The position numbers and the translations under genes were made by a program. From Streptomyces cavernae (GTDB lineage Bacteria; Actinomycetota; Actinomycetes; Streptomycetales; Streptomycetaceae), in contig NZ_RPDJ01000060.1 in assembly GCF_004023625.1 (NCBI RefSeq), positions 1 through 35,403 on the forward strand: 35,403 nucleotides of DNA, given 5' to 3'. The first letter of the stretch is position 1. The number at the start of each line of letters is the position of its first letter. Positions 1 through 7,440 of this stretch are shown piece by piece. Below the pieces are notes generated by a model. The model did not search any database and was not told the DNA's origin. It worked only from the letters and a program-made list of their open reading frames with translations.

Positions 1-150
1 CCCGGGACTCGCGGCAGTGATGTGGCGGGACCCGGGGCCCCCGGCAGTGAGGTGGCGGGACCCGGGGCCCCCGGCAGTGATGTGGCGGGACCCGGGGCCC
101 CCGGCAGTGATGTGGCGGGACCCGGGGCCCCCGGCAGTGATGTGGCGGGG
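1..150. repeat. 30-bp tandem repeat, four full units plus partial ends
   Basis: Four consecutive 30-bp units lie at 21-50, 51-80, 81-110 and 111-140. Each has the form TGTGGCGGGA, then CCCGGGGCCC, then CCGGCAGTGA, and only the first base of the second unit differs (G for T). A partial unit follows at 141-150 and a diverged half unit precedes at 1-20. The copies are contiguous with no spacers, so this is not a CRISPR array. The unit length is a multiple of three, so all frames stay periodic, but no gene here is otherwise supported. The array abuts the 3' end of the dehydrogenase gene. Each unit contains a G/C palindrome (CCCGGGGCCCCCGG) that could fold. Confidence 0.95.
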
Positions 151-174
151 GTCAGAGGAACCCGGCGTGGCCGA

Positions 175-1374
175 TCAGCGCACACCCGGCTCCATCAGGA
201 TCTTCACCGCGCCGTCCCGTTTCTGCTGGAACATCTCGTACGCCTGCGGTGCCTCGGTGAGCGGCAACCGGTGGGTGGCGAAGCCGTCCACGCCCAGGGT
301 GTCCTCGTCGGTCAGCAGCGGCAGGATGTCCGCGCTCCAGCGGCGGACGTTGGCCTGCCCCATGCGCAGCTGGATCTGCTTGTCGAACATGGTGAGCATC
401 GGCAGCGGGTCCGCCTGGCCTCCGTACACGCCGGAGAGCGAGATCGTGCCGCCGCGCCGTACCAGCTCGATCGCTGTGAGGAGCGCGGCGAGCCGGTCGG
501 TGCTGAAGCGTTCGGAGAGCCGCGCCCCGATGGCCCGGGGCAGCATCGACGACGCCGTCTGCGCGAGCCGGGCGATCTGGCTGCCGTGGGCCTCGGTGCC
601 GACCGCGTCGATGACGGAGTCGGGGCCGCGGCCGTCGGTCACGTCCTTGATGGCGGCGACGAGTTCCTTCTCGCTGTCGAAGTGCCGCAGGTCGTACGTC
701 TCCACGCCCCGCTCGCGCGCCCGGCGCAGCCGCTCCGGGACGAGGTCCACGCCGAAGACGCGTTCTGCGCCGCGTTCCCGGGCGATCCGGCAGGACATGT
801 CGCCGATGGGACCGAGCCCGAGGACGGCGACGGTGCCGCCGGGAGGGATCGCCGCGTACTCGACGGCCTGCCAGGCGGTCGGCAGCACGTCGGAGAGATA
901 GACGAACCGGTCGTCGGGCGGCCCCTCCGGCACCTTGATCGGTCCGAACTGGGCCTGCGGGACGCGCAGATACTCGGCCTGGGCGCCCGGCACGGCCCCA
1001 TACAGCCGGGTGTAGCCGAACAGGGCCGCACCCATGCCCTCGCCGGTGACCTGGGTGGTCTCGCACTGCGTGGGCAGTCCGGCCGAGCACATCCAGCAGT
1101 GGCCGCACGCGATCTGGAACGGCACCACGACCCGGTCTCCGGGCCGGAGGTTCGGCACCTCGGAGCCGACCTCCTCGACGATGCCCATGGGTTCGTGGCC
1201 GAGTATGTCGCCGGGGGTCATGAACGGTGTGAGCACCTCGTACAGATGCAGGTCGGAGCCGCACAGCCCGCTGGAGGTGACGCGGATGACGGCGTCGGTG
1301 GGCTCCTGGATCTTCGGATCGGGCACGTTCTCCACGCGGACGTCCCTCTTGCCCTGCCATGTCACGGCCTTCAT
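175..1374 (-). CDS. zinc-dependent alcohol/formaldehyde dehydrogenase (MDR family)
   Basis: A 399-residue medium-chain dehydrogenase/reductase, predicted to be a cytosolic NAD(P)-dependent alcohol or aldehyde-adduct oxidoreductase. The N-terminal GroES-like half has the catalytic-zinc motifs GLCGSD and GHEPMG and a four-cysteine structural-zinc loop (CGHCWMC then SAGLPTQC). The Rossmann half has VLGLGPIG. The length fits the formaldehyde-dehydrogenase-like subgroup with its extra segment after the Rossmann fold (residues around 260-300). I chose the ATG at 1374 because the protein then begins MKAVTWQGK, the usual family start, and a GGAGGGAG ribosome site sits about 10 nt upstream. The open frame extends to 1506 but that extension looks non-coding. 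It is divergent from the DUF3048 gene and carries a sigma-B-like promoter (1420-1444). The substrate cannot be told from sequence alone. Confidence 0.93.
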   Translation of the reverse strand: MKAVTWQGKRDVRVENVPDPKIQEPTDAVIRVTSSGLCGSDLHLYEVLTPFMTPGDILGHEPMGIVEEVGSEVPNLRPGDRVVVPFQIACGHCWMCSAGLPTQCETTQVTGEGMGAALFGYTRLYGAVPGAQAEYLRVPQAQFGPIKVPEGPPDDRFVYLSDVLPTAWQAVEYAAIPPGGTVAVLGLGPIGDMSCRIARERGAERVFGVDLVPERLRRARERGVETYDLRHFDSEKELVAAIKDVTDGRGPDSVIDAVGTEAHGSQIARLAQTASSMLPRAIGARLSERFSTDRLAALLTAIELVRRGGTISLSGVYGGQADPLPMLTMFDKQIQLRMGQANVRRWSADILPLLTDEDTLGVDGFATHRLPLTEAPQAYEMFQQKRDGAVKILMEPGVR

Positions 1375-1419
1375 CGTGCGCCACTCCCTCCGTCTCGACC
1401 GGTCATGTGCGGCGCCCGG

Positions 1420-1444
1420 GTACCCGTGGGTAGGCGGGCGAATC
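1420..1444 (-). promoter_or_regulatory. sigma-B-type stress promoter for the dehydrogenase
   Basis: Read on the minus strand the site is GATT, 15 nt, GGGTAC. This matches the Streptomyces sigma-B group consensus GNNT-N14-16-GGGTAC/T. It would start transcription about 35 nt upstream of the ATG at 1374. Seen directly: the motif and spacing. Inferred: use by a sigma-B-type factor during osmotic or oxidative stress. Confidence 0.55.
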
Positions 1445-1480
1445 ACTTGAGGGACGGCTGGTGGCCCGGGTGGCCTGTCT

Positions 1481-1503
1481 GTTTCCGTGTGCCGAGCGGG
1501 TAT
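1481..1503 (+). promoter_or_regulatory. possible sigma-B-like promoter for the DUF3048 gene
   Basis: GTTT at 1481-1484 is followed after 13 nt by GGGTAT at 1498-1503, about 45 nt upstream of the start at 1548. The spacing is one base shorter than the usual 14-16, so this is weaker than the divergent site on the other strand. Confidence 0.35.
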
Positions 1504-1547
1504 CACCCGGATGGGTCCGCGAACAGACGATCGAGAGGTGCGGCGCG

Positions 1548-2501
1548 ATGGTTGTGAAGCGGTTGCGACACGGCGCGCTCACGGCGGTACTGCTGACCGC
1601 TCTGGTCGCGGGCTGCACCACGGGGGACGGCGAGGGAACGGACACCGGACGCGAGGAGACCCGGCAGAGCACCGGGGAGCCCACCGGTCCCGTCCTCGCC
1701 GTGAAGATCGACAACGTGTCCGCGGCCCGGCCGCAGACCGGCATCGGCGCGGCGGACATCGTCTATGTGGAGCAGGTGGAGGGCGGCCTGAGCCGGCTGA
1801 TGGCGGTGTACGCCACCAGGCTCCCCGAGGTGGTCGGGCCGGTGCGCAGTGCCCGTGAGACGGACCTGGAGCTGCTGCGCCAGTTCGACGAACCGACGCT
1901 GGCGTTCTCCGGGGCGCAGGGCAAGCTGCTGCCGCTGATCGACCGGGAGCCGTTGCGCGCGGTGCCGCCCGGCAAGGCGTCGGGCGCCTACTTCCGGGGC
2001 GAGGACCGGCCCGCGCCGCACAACCTCTATCTGCGGCCGGCGAAGGTGATGGAGTCCGTGGGCGGCGGGCCCGCCCTGGCGCAGACCGGCTTCCGCTTCG
2101 GCGCGGCGCCCGAGGGCGGCACCCCGCAGAACAGCCGCACCGTGCGCTTCCCCGCGGCCCGCTTCACCTTCACCTGGTCCGAGCAGCGGCAGAGCTGGCA
2201 GGTGGCGATGGACGGCACACCCGACCGGACGACGGACGGGAAGACCCTGGCACCGGCGACCGTAGTCGTCCAATACGTACGGGTGCGCGAGTCCCGGTTC
2301 CACGATGTGCGCGGCAACAACTCGCCGTACACGGAGACCGTGGGCTCGGGGAAGGCGGACGTCCTGCGCGACGGGCGGGTCCACCGTGTCCGGTGGGAGC
2401 GCGGGGCGGCACAGGACGGCACGGAGTTCACCACCGCGGACGGGAAGACGGTGAACTTCGCGCGCGGTCAGGTGTGGGTGCTGCTGGTGGCGGCCCGCTG
2501 A
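1548..2501 (+). CDS. DUF3048 (YerB-like) lipoprotein
   Basis: A 317-residue secreted lipoprotein. The N-terminus is MVVKRLRHG, then a hydrophobic stretch and a lipobox LVAGC at residues 19-23, followed by a charged Ser/Thr-rich linker. The body has hallmarks of the DUF3048 (YerB) family: an early segment VLAVKIDNVSAARPQTGI, then ADIVYVEQVEGGLSRLMAVY, the motif PVGPVRSARETDLELL-like at about residue 100, and a C-terminal half ending in VWVLLVAAR. The family's biochemical role is not settled; related proteins are cell-envelope-associated. I chose the ATG at 1548 because it gives a proper signal peptide and follows a GAGAGGTG site. An upstream in-frame start at 1461 would place 29 unlike residues before the signal. 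Convergent with the permease gene downstream. Confidence 0.9.
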   Translation: MVVKRLRHGALTAVLLTALVAGCTTGDGEGTDTGREETRQSTGEPTGPVLAVKIDNVSAARPQTGIGAADIVYVEQVEGGLSRLMAVYATRLPEVVGPVRSARETDLELLRQFDEPTLAFSGAQGKLLPLIDREPLRAVPPGKASGAYFRGEDRPAPHNLYLRPAKVMESVGGGPALAQTGFRFGAAPEGGTPQNSRTVRFPAARFTFTWSEQRQSWQVAMDGTPDRTTDGKTLAPATVVVQYVRVRESRFHDVRGNNSPYTETVGSGKADVLRDGRVHRVRWERGAAQDGTEFTTADGKTVNFARGQVWVLLVAAR

Positions 2502-2553
2502 GTGCCGGTGGTCCGGCCGGGCGAGCCGCCCTTGTCGGTCTTCGGTCCAGTCT

Positions 2554-5349
2554 TCAGTCGGCCGCCAGCAGATGGGCCGGGGCGATACGGGACATGGCCC
2601 GGTTGGGCACGGACAGGACCCCACACACCAGCCCGACTGCGGCCAGCGTCGCCAGCAGTGCCGCGCCGGCCACCATCGGCAACCGCCCCGCCAGTACCCC
2701 CTGCCCGAGCGCCAGTACGGTCGCGAGGCCGGCGGCGGCGCCGGTGAGGCCGCCCAGCAGCGCGAGCCCGGCGCCCTCGTAGAGGGTGAGCCGCGCGAGT
2801 TCGCGGTTGGACCATCCGGTGGCGCGCAGGACGGCCAGGTCGGCGGCCCGCTCGCGTTGGGAGAGGACCAGCACGTCGACCGCTCCGGCCGCGCCGAGCA
2901 GCAGCGACAGGGCGACGCTCACATAGTCGGCCGTGCGGGCGTGGGCGACGACGGCGTTGCCGAGCAGCGAGCCGGCCACCTCGCCGCGGAAGGCGAGGGT
3001 GAGGCACAGCAGCACGGTGAAGGCCGCCACCCCGAGCGCCAGACCGGCCGCGCCGAGCACGGTCCGGCCGCGGGTGCGCAGCAGATTGCGGATGGCGAGG
3101 CCGGGGACGGAGCGGACGGCGACCGCCCGGCGGGTGGCGGTCACCGCGGGTGTGACCGCGTCCAGCGGCCGCACCCGGGTGGCCCGCCAGGCGGGCAGCA
3201 GGCCCGCGCCGAGCGCCAGCAGCAACGCGACGGGCAGCACCAGGGCTGCCTTCACCCCCGATCCGGGCAGGCCGAGCAGCGTCCCCAGTCCGTAGGCGAG
3301 GACTGCGCCCAGGGCACCCGCGCCGAGGCCGATGACCGCCAGCTCACCGAGGATCAGGCGCAGGATCTCCGATGTGCTCCACCCGACGCAGCGCAGTGTG
3401 CCGATCTCGGTGCGGCGCGACCGTACGGAGGCCAGTGCGGCCTGGGCGAGGAAGAGTCCGCAGACCACCAGGACCAGGACGAAGAGCACCGCGCTCTTGG
3501 TGTCGACGGCCTGCAGGATCCGCAGCGCCACGCCCTTGGCGACCCAGCGCTCGGTGACCTTGATGTCCGAGGGCAGCACGATGGTCTGCGGTGCGGGTGA
3601 GCTGCCGACGGTGACGTCGACCTGCAGCTTCGGGTAGGCGGCGCGGATCTGACCGGCCACGGAGTTGACCCGGGCCCGCGAGGTGGGGTCGACACCGGTG
3701 ACGCCCTCGACGCGGATGCGGATGGCGCTGACCGGTTCCTTCTCGTGCGCCGGGGACTTTCTGCGGCTGTGGGTGAAGGCGGAGATCGAGTCGATCGTGG
3801 TGAGCAGGGTGGGCGGCGGGCTGAGGTAGCCGCCGAGGTTGCGGTCGGGCCGCAGGGGCTGGTTGCGCAGGGCCTTCCGGGAGCGCGCGTCCGCGCCGGT
3901 GACCTGCGGGGGCTGGTAGGTCTCCAGCGGGACCCGGGACAGTGCGGAGAAACCGCGCAGCTTGGCGGGGTCGTAGCGGCCGACGACGCGGATCACCGGA
4001 TCCGGGCGGCGTCCGGAGTCTTCGCGGTCGCAGGTCTTGAACGACCCGCACACGGTGGAGGCATGACCGGTGACCTTACGGAACTGGGTGCCCGCGTTCT
4101 CCTCGGGGATGTACCTCTGCGTTTTTTCGAAGTAGTTGTCCTCCCAGATGCTGGGCGGCTGGGCGGGCCGTGTCTGCGCGACCAGGCCCTCCTCGGTGCT
4201 GCGGTAGCCGACCGGTCCGACCGTCCAGTAGTTCACCACGTCGAAGCCCCGTCCGCCGTCGGTTATGGACCGGAAGGCTGTGGCGAGGTCGGCGGTGACC
4301 GTTCCGACGGCGGTGCCCCGCAGGCCGTTGACGAAATCGTGGGCGCTCGGCCTGCTCAACTTGCCGGGCAGGGCCTTCGGATCGCCGACGTCCAGCCGCT
4401 CGACGCCGGCGCTCAGGGTGCCTGCGGTCAGGGCGCGGCTGCTGAGCATGACCGGGACGTTGTAGTCGTGCTGCCGTTCTTCCTCGACCGGACCCTGATC
4501 CCATTCGGCGGCGGCCCAGACGGGCCGGTCCTTGGCGGTGAGCATCCGGCCGGAGGTGACCGTGTCGCTCAGCCCCACGAGTTGGTCCTCCGCGGCCGGG
4601 TCGATCGCCGACAGCAGTACCGGGAAGGAGACCGGCACCTGGGCCGTGGCCTTCCCGTTCCCCGGTACGCAGGTCATGGTCGAGCGGGCGTCGAGGGAGA
4701 ACACCGACTCCGGGTCGTCGTTCCAGTCGAACATGGGCTGGGGCAGCTTCTCGCCCAAGAAGTCGGTCTTCGCCCCGCTCTTGTCATAGTTGTAGAACCA
4801 GCACACCGCGTACTTCTTGCCGCCCGCCTTCTCGTTCTCCAGATAGTCGTCCATGACGATCGGGTTGCGGGTGAGGTAGACGTACTGGTCGGCGACCGGG
4901 TAGCTGCCCAGGCCGGCCTGCAGCTTCGGTGTGAGGCGCAGCAGTTGGGCCGGTGCCTCGCTGTCGCGGAACTTCGACACATCGATCCTGACCGTGCCGT
5001 CCACCATCAGGTAGCCGATGTTGGCAACGGGCGCGGCGGTCTCGACTCCGGAGAGGGACTTGATGCGCCGGTACTGGTCGAGGCTGATGCCGCCGAAGAT
5101 CCCCGACAGGAAGTTGGGCTCGACCAGGCCGCGTTCCCGTTCGACCTCGGTCTGGGTGCCGGGCGGCCGGACCAGGATGTCGTACGCGGAGCGGGCACTG
5201 TCCTCGACGATCCCGGTGGTCCGTGCCTGGCTGGTGGTCACCGTCGAGGTGAGCAGGGTGAAGCTGGTGGCGGCGACCAGGATGCCCGAGGCCAGCGCGA
5301 GGGCGCGGGAACGGCGTCTGCGCAGCTGGGAGAGGATCATGGCGATCAC
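2554..5349 (-). CDS. FtsX/MacB-type ABC transporter permease
   Basis: A 931-residue integral membrane protein. One transmembrane helix near residues 17-37 follows a basic N-terminus. A very large extracytoplasmic domain (about residues 40-610) comes next. Two FtsX-like blocks follow, at about 619-729 and 757-920, each with hydrophobic segments around the characteristic RRTEIGTLRCVGW and RERAADLAVLRATGW motifs. This is the layout of MacB/LolC-like mechanotransmission permeases or exporters rather than importers. The start is a GTG at 5349 that overlaps the ATPase stop by 4 bp (GTGA); an ATG at 5340 is the alternative. The coupling to the adjacent ATPase and the PadR gene suggests an induced exporter of a lipophilic, antibiotic-like or envelope compound. 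The substrate is unknown. Confidence 0.93.
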   Translation of the reverse strand: MIAMILSQLRRRRSRALALASGILVAATSFTLLTSTVTTSQARTTGIVEDSARSAYDILVRPPGTQTEVERERGLVEPNFLSGIFGGISLDQYRRIKSLSGVETAAPVANIGYLMVDGTVRIDVSKFRDSEAPAQLLRLTPKLQAGLGSYPVADQYVYLTRNPIVMDDYLENEKAGGKKYAVCWFYNYDKSGAKTDFLGEKLPQPMFDWNDDPESVFSLDARSTMTCVPGNGKATAQVPVSFPVLLSAIDPAAEDQLVGLSDTVTSGRMLTAKDRPVWAAAEWDQGPVEEERQHDYNVPVMLSSRALTAGTLSAGVERLDVGDPKALPGKLSRPSAHDFVNGLRGTAVGTVTADLATAFRSITDGGRGFDVVNYWTVGPVGYRSTEEGLVAQTRPAQPPSIWEDNYFEKTQRYIPEENAGTQFRKVTGHASTVCGSFKTCDREDSGRRPDPVIRVVGRYDPAKLRGFSALSRVPLETYQPPQVTGADARSRKALRNQPLRPDRNLGGYLSPPPTLLTTIDSISAFTHSRRKSPAHEKEPVSAIRIRVEGVTGVDPTSRARVNSVAGQIRAAYPKLQVDVTVGSSPAPQTIVLPSDIKVTERWVAKGVALRILQAVDTKSAVLFVLVLVVCGLFLAQAALASVRSRRTEIGTLRCVGWSTSEILRLILGELAVIGLGAGALGAVLAYGLGTLLGLPGSGVKAALVLPVALLLALGAGLLPAWRATRVRPLDAVTPAVTATRRAVAVRSVPGLAIRNLLRTRGRTVLGAAGLALGVAAFTVLLCLTLAFRGEVAGSLLGNAVVAHARTADYVSVALSLLLGAAGAVDVLVLSQRERAADLAVLRATGWSNRELARLTLYEGAGLALLGGLTGAAAGLATVLALGQGVLAGRLPMVAGAALLATLAAVGLVCGVLSVPNRAMSRIAPAHLLAAD

Positions 5350-6044
5350 GGACGCAGACCCCCGAGCCGGTCGAGCACGTCGGGGGCCGGTGCCACGCGT
5401 TCGTCGGTGACGATCCAGCCGTCGTGCAGCCGCACGATCCGGTCGCAGGCGACGGCCACCTCCGGGTCATGGGTGGTGAGCACCATCGTCATCCCGTACC
5501 GCTCGCGCAGCGACAGCAGCAGATCGATGATCTCCCGCCCGGTCGCGCTGTCGAGGTTGCCGGTCGGCTCGTCCGCCAGCAGCAGCCCGGGCCGGTTGAT
5601 CAGCGCCCGGGAGATCGCCACCCGCTGCTGCTGGCCACCGGAGAGCTCGGACGGCAGCGCGTCGCCGCGTTCGCCCAGACCGACCGCCTCCAGCAGCTCC
5701 ATCGCGCGGGCCCGCCGGTCGAAGTCCACCCGGCGGGGCAGCACCGGTGCCATCACGTTGTCCAGCACGGTCAGCGCGGGCAGCAGATGGAAGCGCTGGA
5801 AGACGAACCCGACCCGGCGACGGTGGTCGTCCAGCCGGCGAGGCGTGAGTTCCTCACCGTCGATCTCGACGGCTCCCTCGTCCGGCCGGTCCATCCCACC
5901 GATCAAGTGCAGCACGGTGGACTTCCCCGAGCCCGACGGCCCGGTGATCGCGACGGCCTCACCGTCCCGTATCTCCAGGTTCACGGCGTCCAGGGCGGTC
6001 AGCCCCGGATACCGGCGGGTCACGCCCCGCAGTCTCACGCCCAT
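5346..6044 (-). CDS. ABC transporter ATP-binding protein (LolD/MacB class)
   Basis: A 232-residue ATPase partner of the permease. Visible motifs are Walker A GPSGSGKST at residues 35-43, the Q-loop in VGFVFQRFHLLPALTV, the signature LSGGQQQR, Walker B LLLADEPTGNLDS, and the switch histidine in LTTHDPEVA. The first residues GVTRRYPG and the HLIGGMDRPDEG segment are typical of the LolD/MacB/YtrE class. I chose the ATG at 6044 because AGGAAGGCGG lies just upstream and homologues start near this point. The frame is open to 6092, but those codons lie in the operator region. Expression is probably repressed by the divergent PadR protein. Confidence 0.95.
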   Translation of the reverse strand: MGVRLRGVTRRYPGLTALDAVNLEIRDGEAVAITGPSGSGKSTVLHLIGGMDRPDEGAVEIDGEELTPRRLDDHRRRVGFVFQRFHLLPALTVLDNVMAPVLPRRVDFDRRARAMELLEAVGLGERGDALPSELSGGQQQRVAISRALINRPGLLLADEPTGNLDSATGREIIDLLLSLRERYGMTMVLTTHDPEVAVACDRIVRLHDGWIVTDERVAPAPDVLDRLGGLRP

Positions 6045-6060
6045 GTGCGTTCCGCCTTCC

Positions 6061-6098
6061 TGCATTGCCACAATGCAGCGGTACATTGTCACAATTCA
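6061..6098. promoter_or_regulatory. double palindromic operator between ABC exporter and padR
   Basis: Two related palindromes lie in the divergent gap. Site A (6061-6077) has perfect 7-bp arms TGCATTG and CAATGCA around CCA. Site B (core 6085-6095) is ATTG-TCA-CAAT. Their centres are 21 bp apart, two helical turns, so both face the same side of the DNA. Family knowledge: PadR regulators bind such AT-containing palindromes and repress divergent efflux genes. Binding here is inferred. Confidence 0.75.
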
Positions 6099-6111
6099 GG
6101 GGAGGTGCAAA

Positions 6112-6720
6112 ATGCCGCTGCATCACGCCGTGCTGGCGTTGCTGACCGAGGGACCCGATCATGGTTACGAGCTCAAGGGCCGTTTCGAGGAGGCCGTGGG
6201 CCCGCAGTGGGGCGGCCTCAACATCGGCCACCTCTACCAGATCCTGGACCGTCTGGTCCGCGACGGCTATGTCACAAAGTCACTGGTGGCGCAGTCGGAC
6301 CGCCCCGACAAGACCCTGTACGAGCTGACCGCGGCCGGGCGGGAGGAACTGCGGGAGTGGGCCACCAGCGCATGGGTGCGCACGGGCGGTTTCCGCGACG
6401 AGTTGTTCCTCAAGCTGTTCGGTGCCTCGGCCCTCGGCACGGACGCGCTGAGCAGCTTTGTGACGGCGCAGCGCCAGGCCTACCTTTCGGAACTGGCCGG
6501 CCTGACCCGGCTGCGGCGCTCCCACACCGGCGATCCGCTGGTGGCCCTCCTCATCGACGCGGCCATCGCCCACACCAGGGCCGACCTGGAACTGGTCGAG
6601 GGCGCGGCCGACCGGCTGGCACCGATCGCCGGATCGGGCACGCAAGTGCCGGTTCGGGCGGACGGGAACGAAGCACGGGAGGGGACGCGGGAGCCCAAGC
6701 CGCGGAAGAAGGGGGCCTGA
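6112..6720 (+). CDS. PadR family transcriptional regulator
   Basis: A 202-residue regulator. The N-terminal winged helix (about residues 1-80) begins MPLHHAVLALLTEGPDHGYEL and contains the family-typical GHLYQILDRLVRDGYV and YELTAAGREELREW. The C-terminal part (about 85-170) is the helical dimerisation domain of the longer PadR subgroup (Vir_act_alpha_C-like), and a basic tail ends EPKPRKKGA. The ATG at 6112 follows GGGGAGG with good spacing. It is divergent from the ABC exporter, with two palindromes between, so it likely represses both itself and the exporter and releases on binding a small molecule. Confidence 0.93.
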   Translation: MPLHHAVLALLTEGPDHGYELKGRFEEAVGPQWGGLNIGHLYQILDRLVRDGYVTKSLVAQSDRPDKTLYELTAAGREELREWATSAWVRTGGFRDELFLKLFGASALGTDALSSFVTAQRQAYLSELAGLTRLRRSHTGDPLVALLIDAAIAHTRADLELVEGAADRLAPIAGSGTQVPVRADGNEAREGTREPKPRKKGA

Positions 6721-6726
6721 CGCCTT

Positions 6727-6743
6727 CCGGCCTGCCGGGCCGG
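6727..6743. terminator. short G/C hairpin between convergent padR and pcaV
   Basis: CCGGCC and GGCCGG form a 6-bp stem with a 5-nt loop in the 30-bp gap between convergent genes. There is no T-tract, as is usual in Streptomyces. Weak evidence by itself; the position supports it. Confidence 0.35.
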
Positions 6744-6750
6744 CGGCGCC

Positions 6751-7215
6751 TCAGCGCTCGGTGCCGACCACTTCCGCCGGGTTGCGGAGCCCTTCCGCCG
6801 CGTCCGCCACGCGCTGGATCAGTTCGAAGAACAGGGTCTGCTCGTCGGCGGAGAGGGGGGCGAGGAAGACCTGGTTCATCCGGGCCGTGCGCACGGTCAG
6901 CTTGCGGTGCGTGCGTTCCCCGTCGTCCGTGAGCCGCAGCAGGAAGCGGCGGCCGTCCTGCGGGTCGCGGACCTTGTCCAGCAGCCCGCGGCGGGTGAGC
7001 CGGCTGATGACCTCGGCGATGGTGGAGCGGTCGAGGCCCACCCGCTCCCCCACCGTGCGCTGGTCGAGGCCCGGTTCGTCGGCGAGCGTGTTCAGGACCG
7101 CGAACTGCGGTGAGGTGATCTCCTCGGAAACCATCGTGTTCCACAGCAGGTAGTGCGCCTGCTGGAGCCTCCGGGCCAGGTGCCCGGGATGGGTGGTCAG
7201 ATCCACCGCGGCCAT
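6751..7215 (-). CDS. pcaV: MarR family repressor of the protocatechuate operon
   Basis: A 154-residue MarR protein with a winged helix in the middle: LDQRTVGERVGLDRSTIAEV then SRLTRRGLLDKVRDPQDGRR as recognition helix and wing. It is divergent from pcaIJFHGBL, the arrangement known for pcaV in Streptomyces coelicolor. Established knowledge: PcaV binds protocatechuate and an arginine at position 15 is central to ligand binding and derepression. Here residue 15 is also arginine (HLARRLQQ), which supports orthology. The ATG at 7215 follows GAGGAG. The gap to pcaI carries nested inverted repeats (7227-7283) and a second palindrome (7387-7412) as likely operators. Expected action: repress the pca genes and itself until protocatechuate is present. 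Confidence 0.9.
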   Translation of the reverse strand: MAAVDLTTHPGHLARRLQQAHYLLWNTMVSEEITSPQFAVLNTLADEPGLDQRTVGERVGLDRSTIAEVISRLTRRGLLDKVRDPQDGRRFLLRLTDDGERTHRKLTVRTARMNQVFLAPLSADEQTLFFELIQRVADAAEGLRNPAEVVGTER

Positions 7216-7226
7216 GTGCGCTCCTC

Positions 7227-7283
7227 ATGCCTGGGCGTTCCTTGATTGATTCGTTCTGTGTACTGAACAATAACGCCAGGCAT
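7227..7283. promoter_or_regulatory. nested inverted repeats upstream of pcaV, candidate PcaV operator
   Basis: An outer inverted repeat pairs ATGCCTGGGCGTT (7227-7239) with AACGCCAGGCAT (7272-7283), 12 bp with one bulged base. Inside it, at 7253-7268, is an imperfect palindrome GTTC-N8-GAAC with 12 of 16 symmetric positions. The inner site suits a MarR dimer. The outer repeat could be two half-sites or a hairpin in the pcaV leader. Function is inferred from position. Confidence 0.6.
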
Positions 7284-7386
7284 ATCAATCCGTCTCTGAC
7301 CTGGTCGACTTCCCGAAGGCGCTGATCGGGGGCCTTGACGGGAGGGTCCCGGAATGGCAGCTTGAGGAAACCTCGGGGAGATTAAT

Positions 7387-7412
7387 CAGTGCCCTGACTA
7401 AGTGAGGCACTG
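7387..7412. promoter_or_regulatory. palindrome upstream of pcaI, second candidate PcaV operator
   Basis: CAGTGCC (7387-7393) and GGCACTG (7406-7412) are perfect 7-bp arms around 12 nt, ending 28 nt before the pcaI ATG. A GATTAATC palindrome (7380-7387) touches its left edge, and TTGAGG at 7362-7367 could be a -35 element. Its position would block transcription of the pca operon. Confidence 0.55.
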
Positions 7413-7440
7413 GGCGTTTGGAAGAGATGGGGCTGGGCCG

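Noticed and set aside
1..150. CRISPR-like array
   Set aside because: Units are contiguous with no spacers, and no cas gene is nearby.
22..1557. Long plus-strand open frame of 511 codons
   Set aside because: It lies opposite the dehydrogenase gene, has no family motifs, and reflects the high-GC codon pattern of the real gene.
3745..6111. Long plus-strand open frame running into padR
   Set aside because: It is antisense to the permease and ATPase genes. Only the part from 6112 has a ribosome site and family match.
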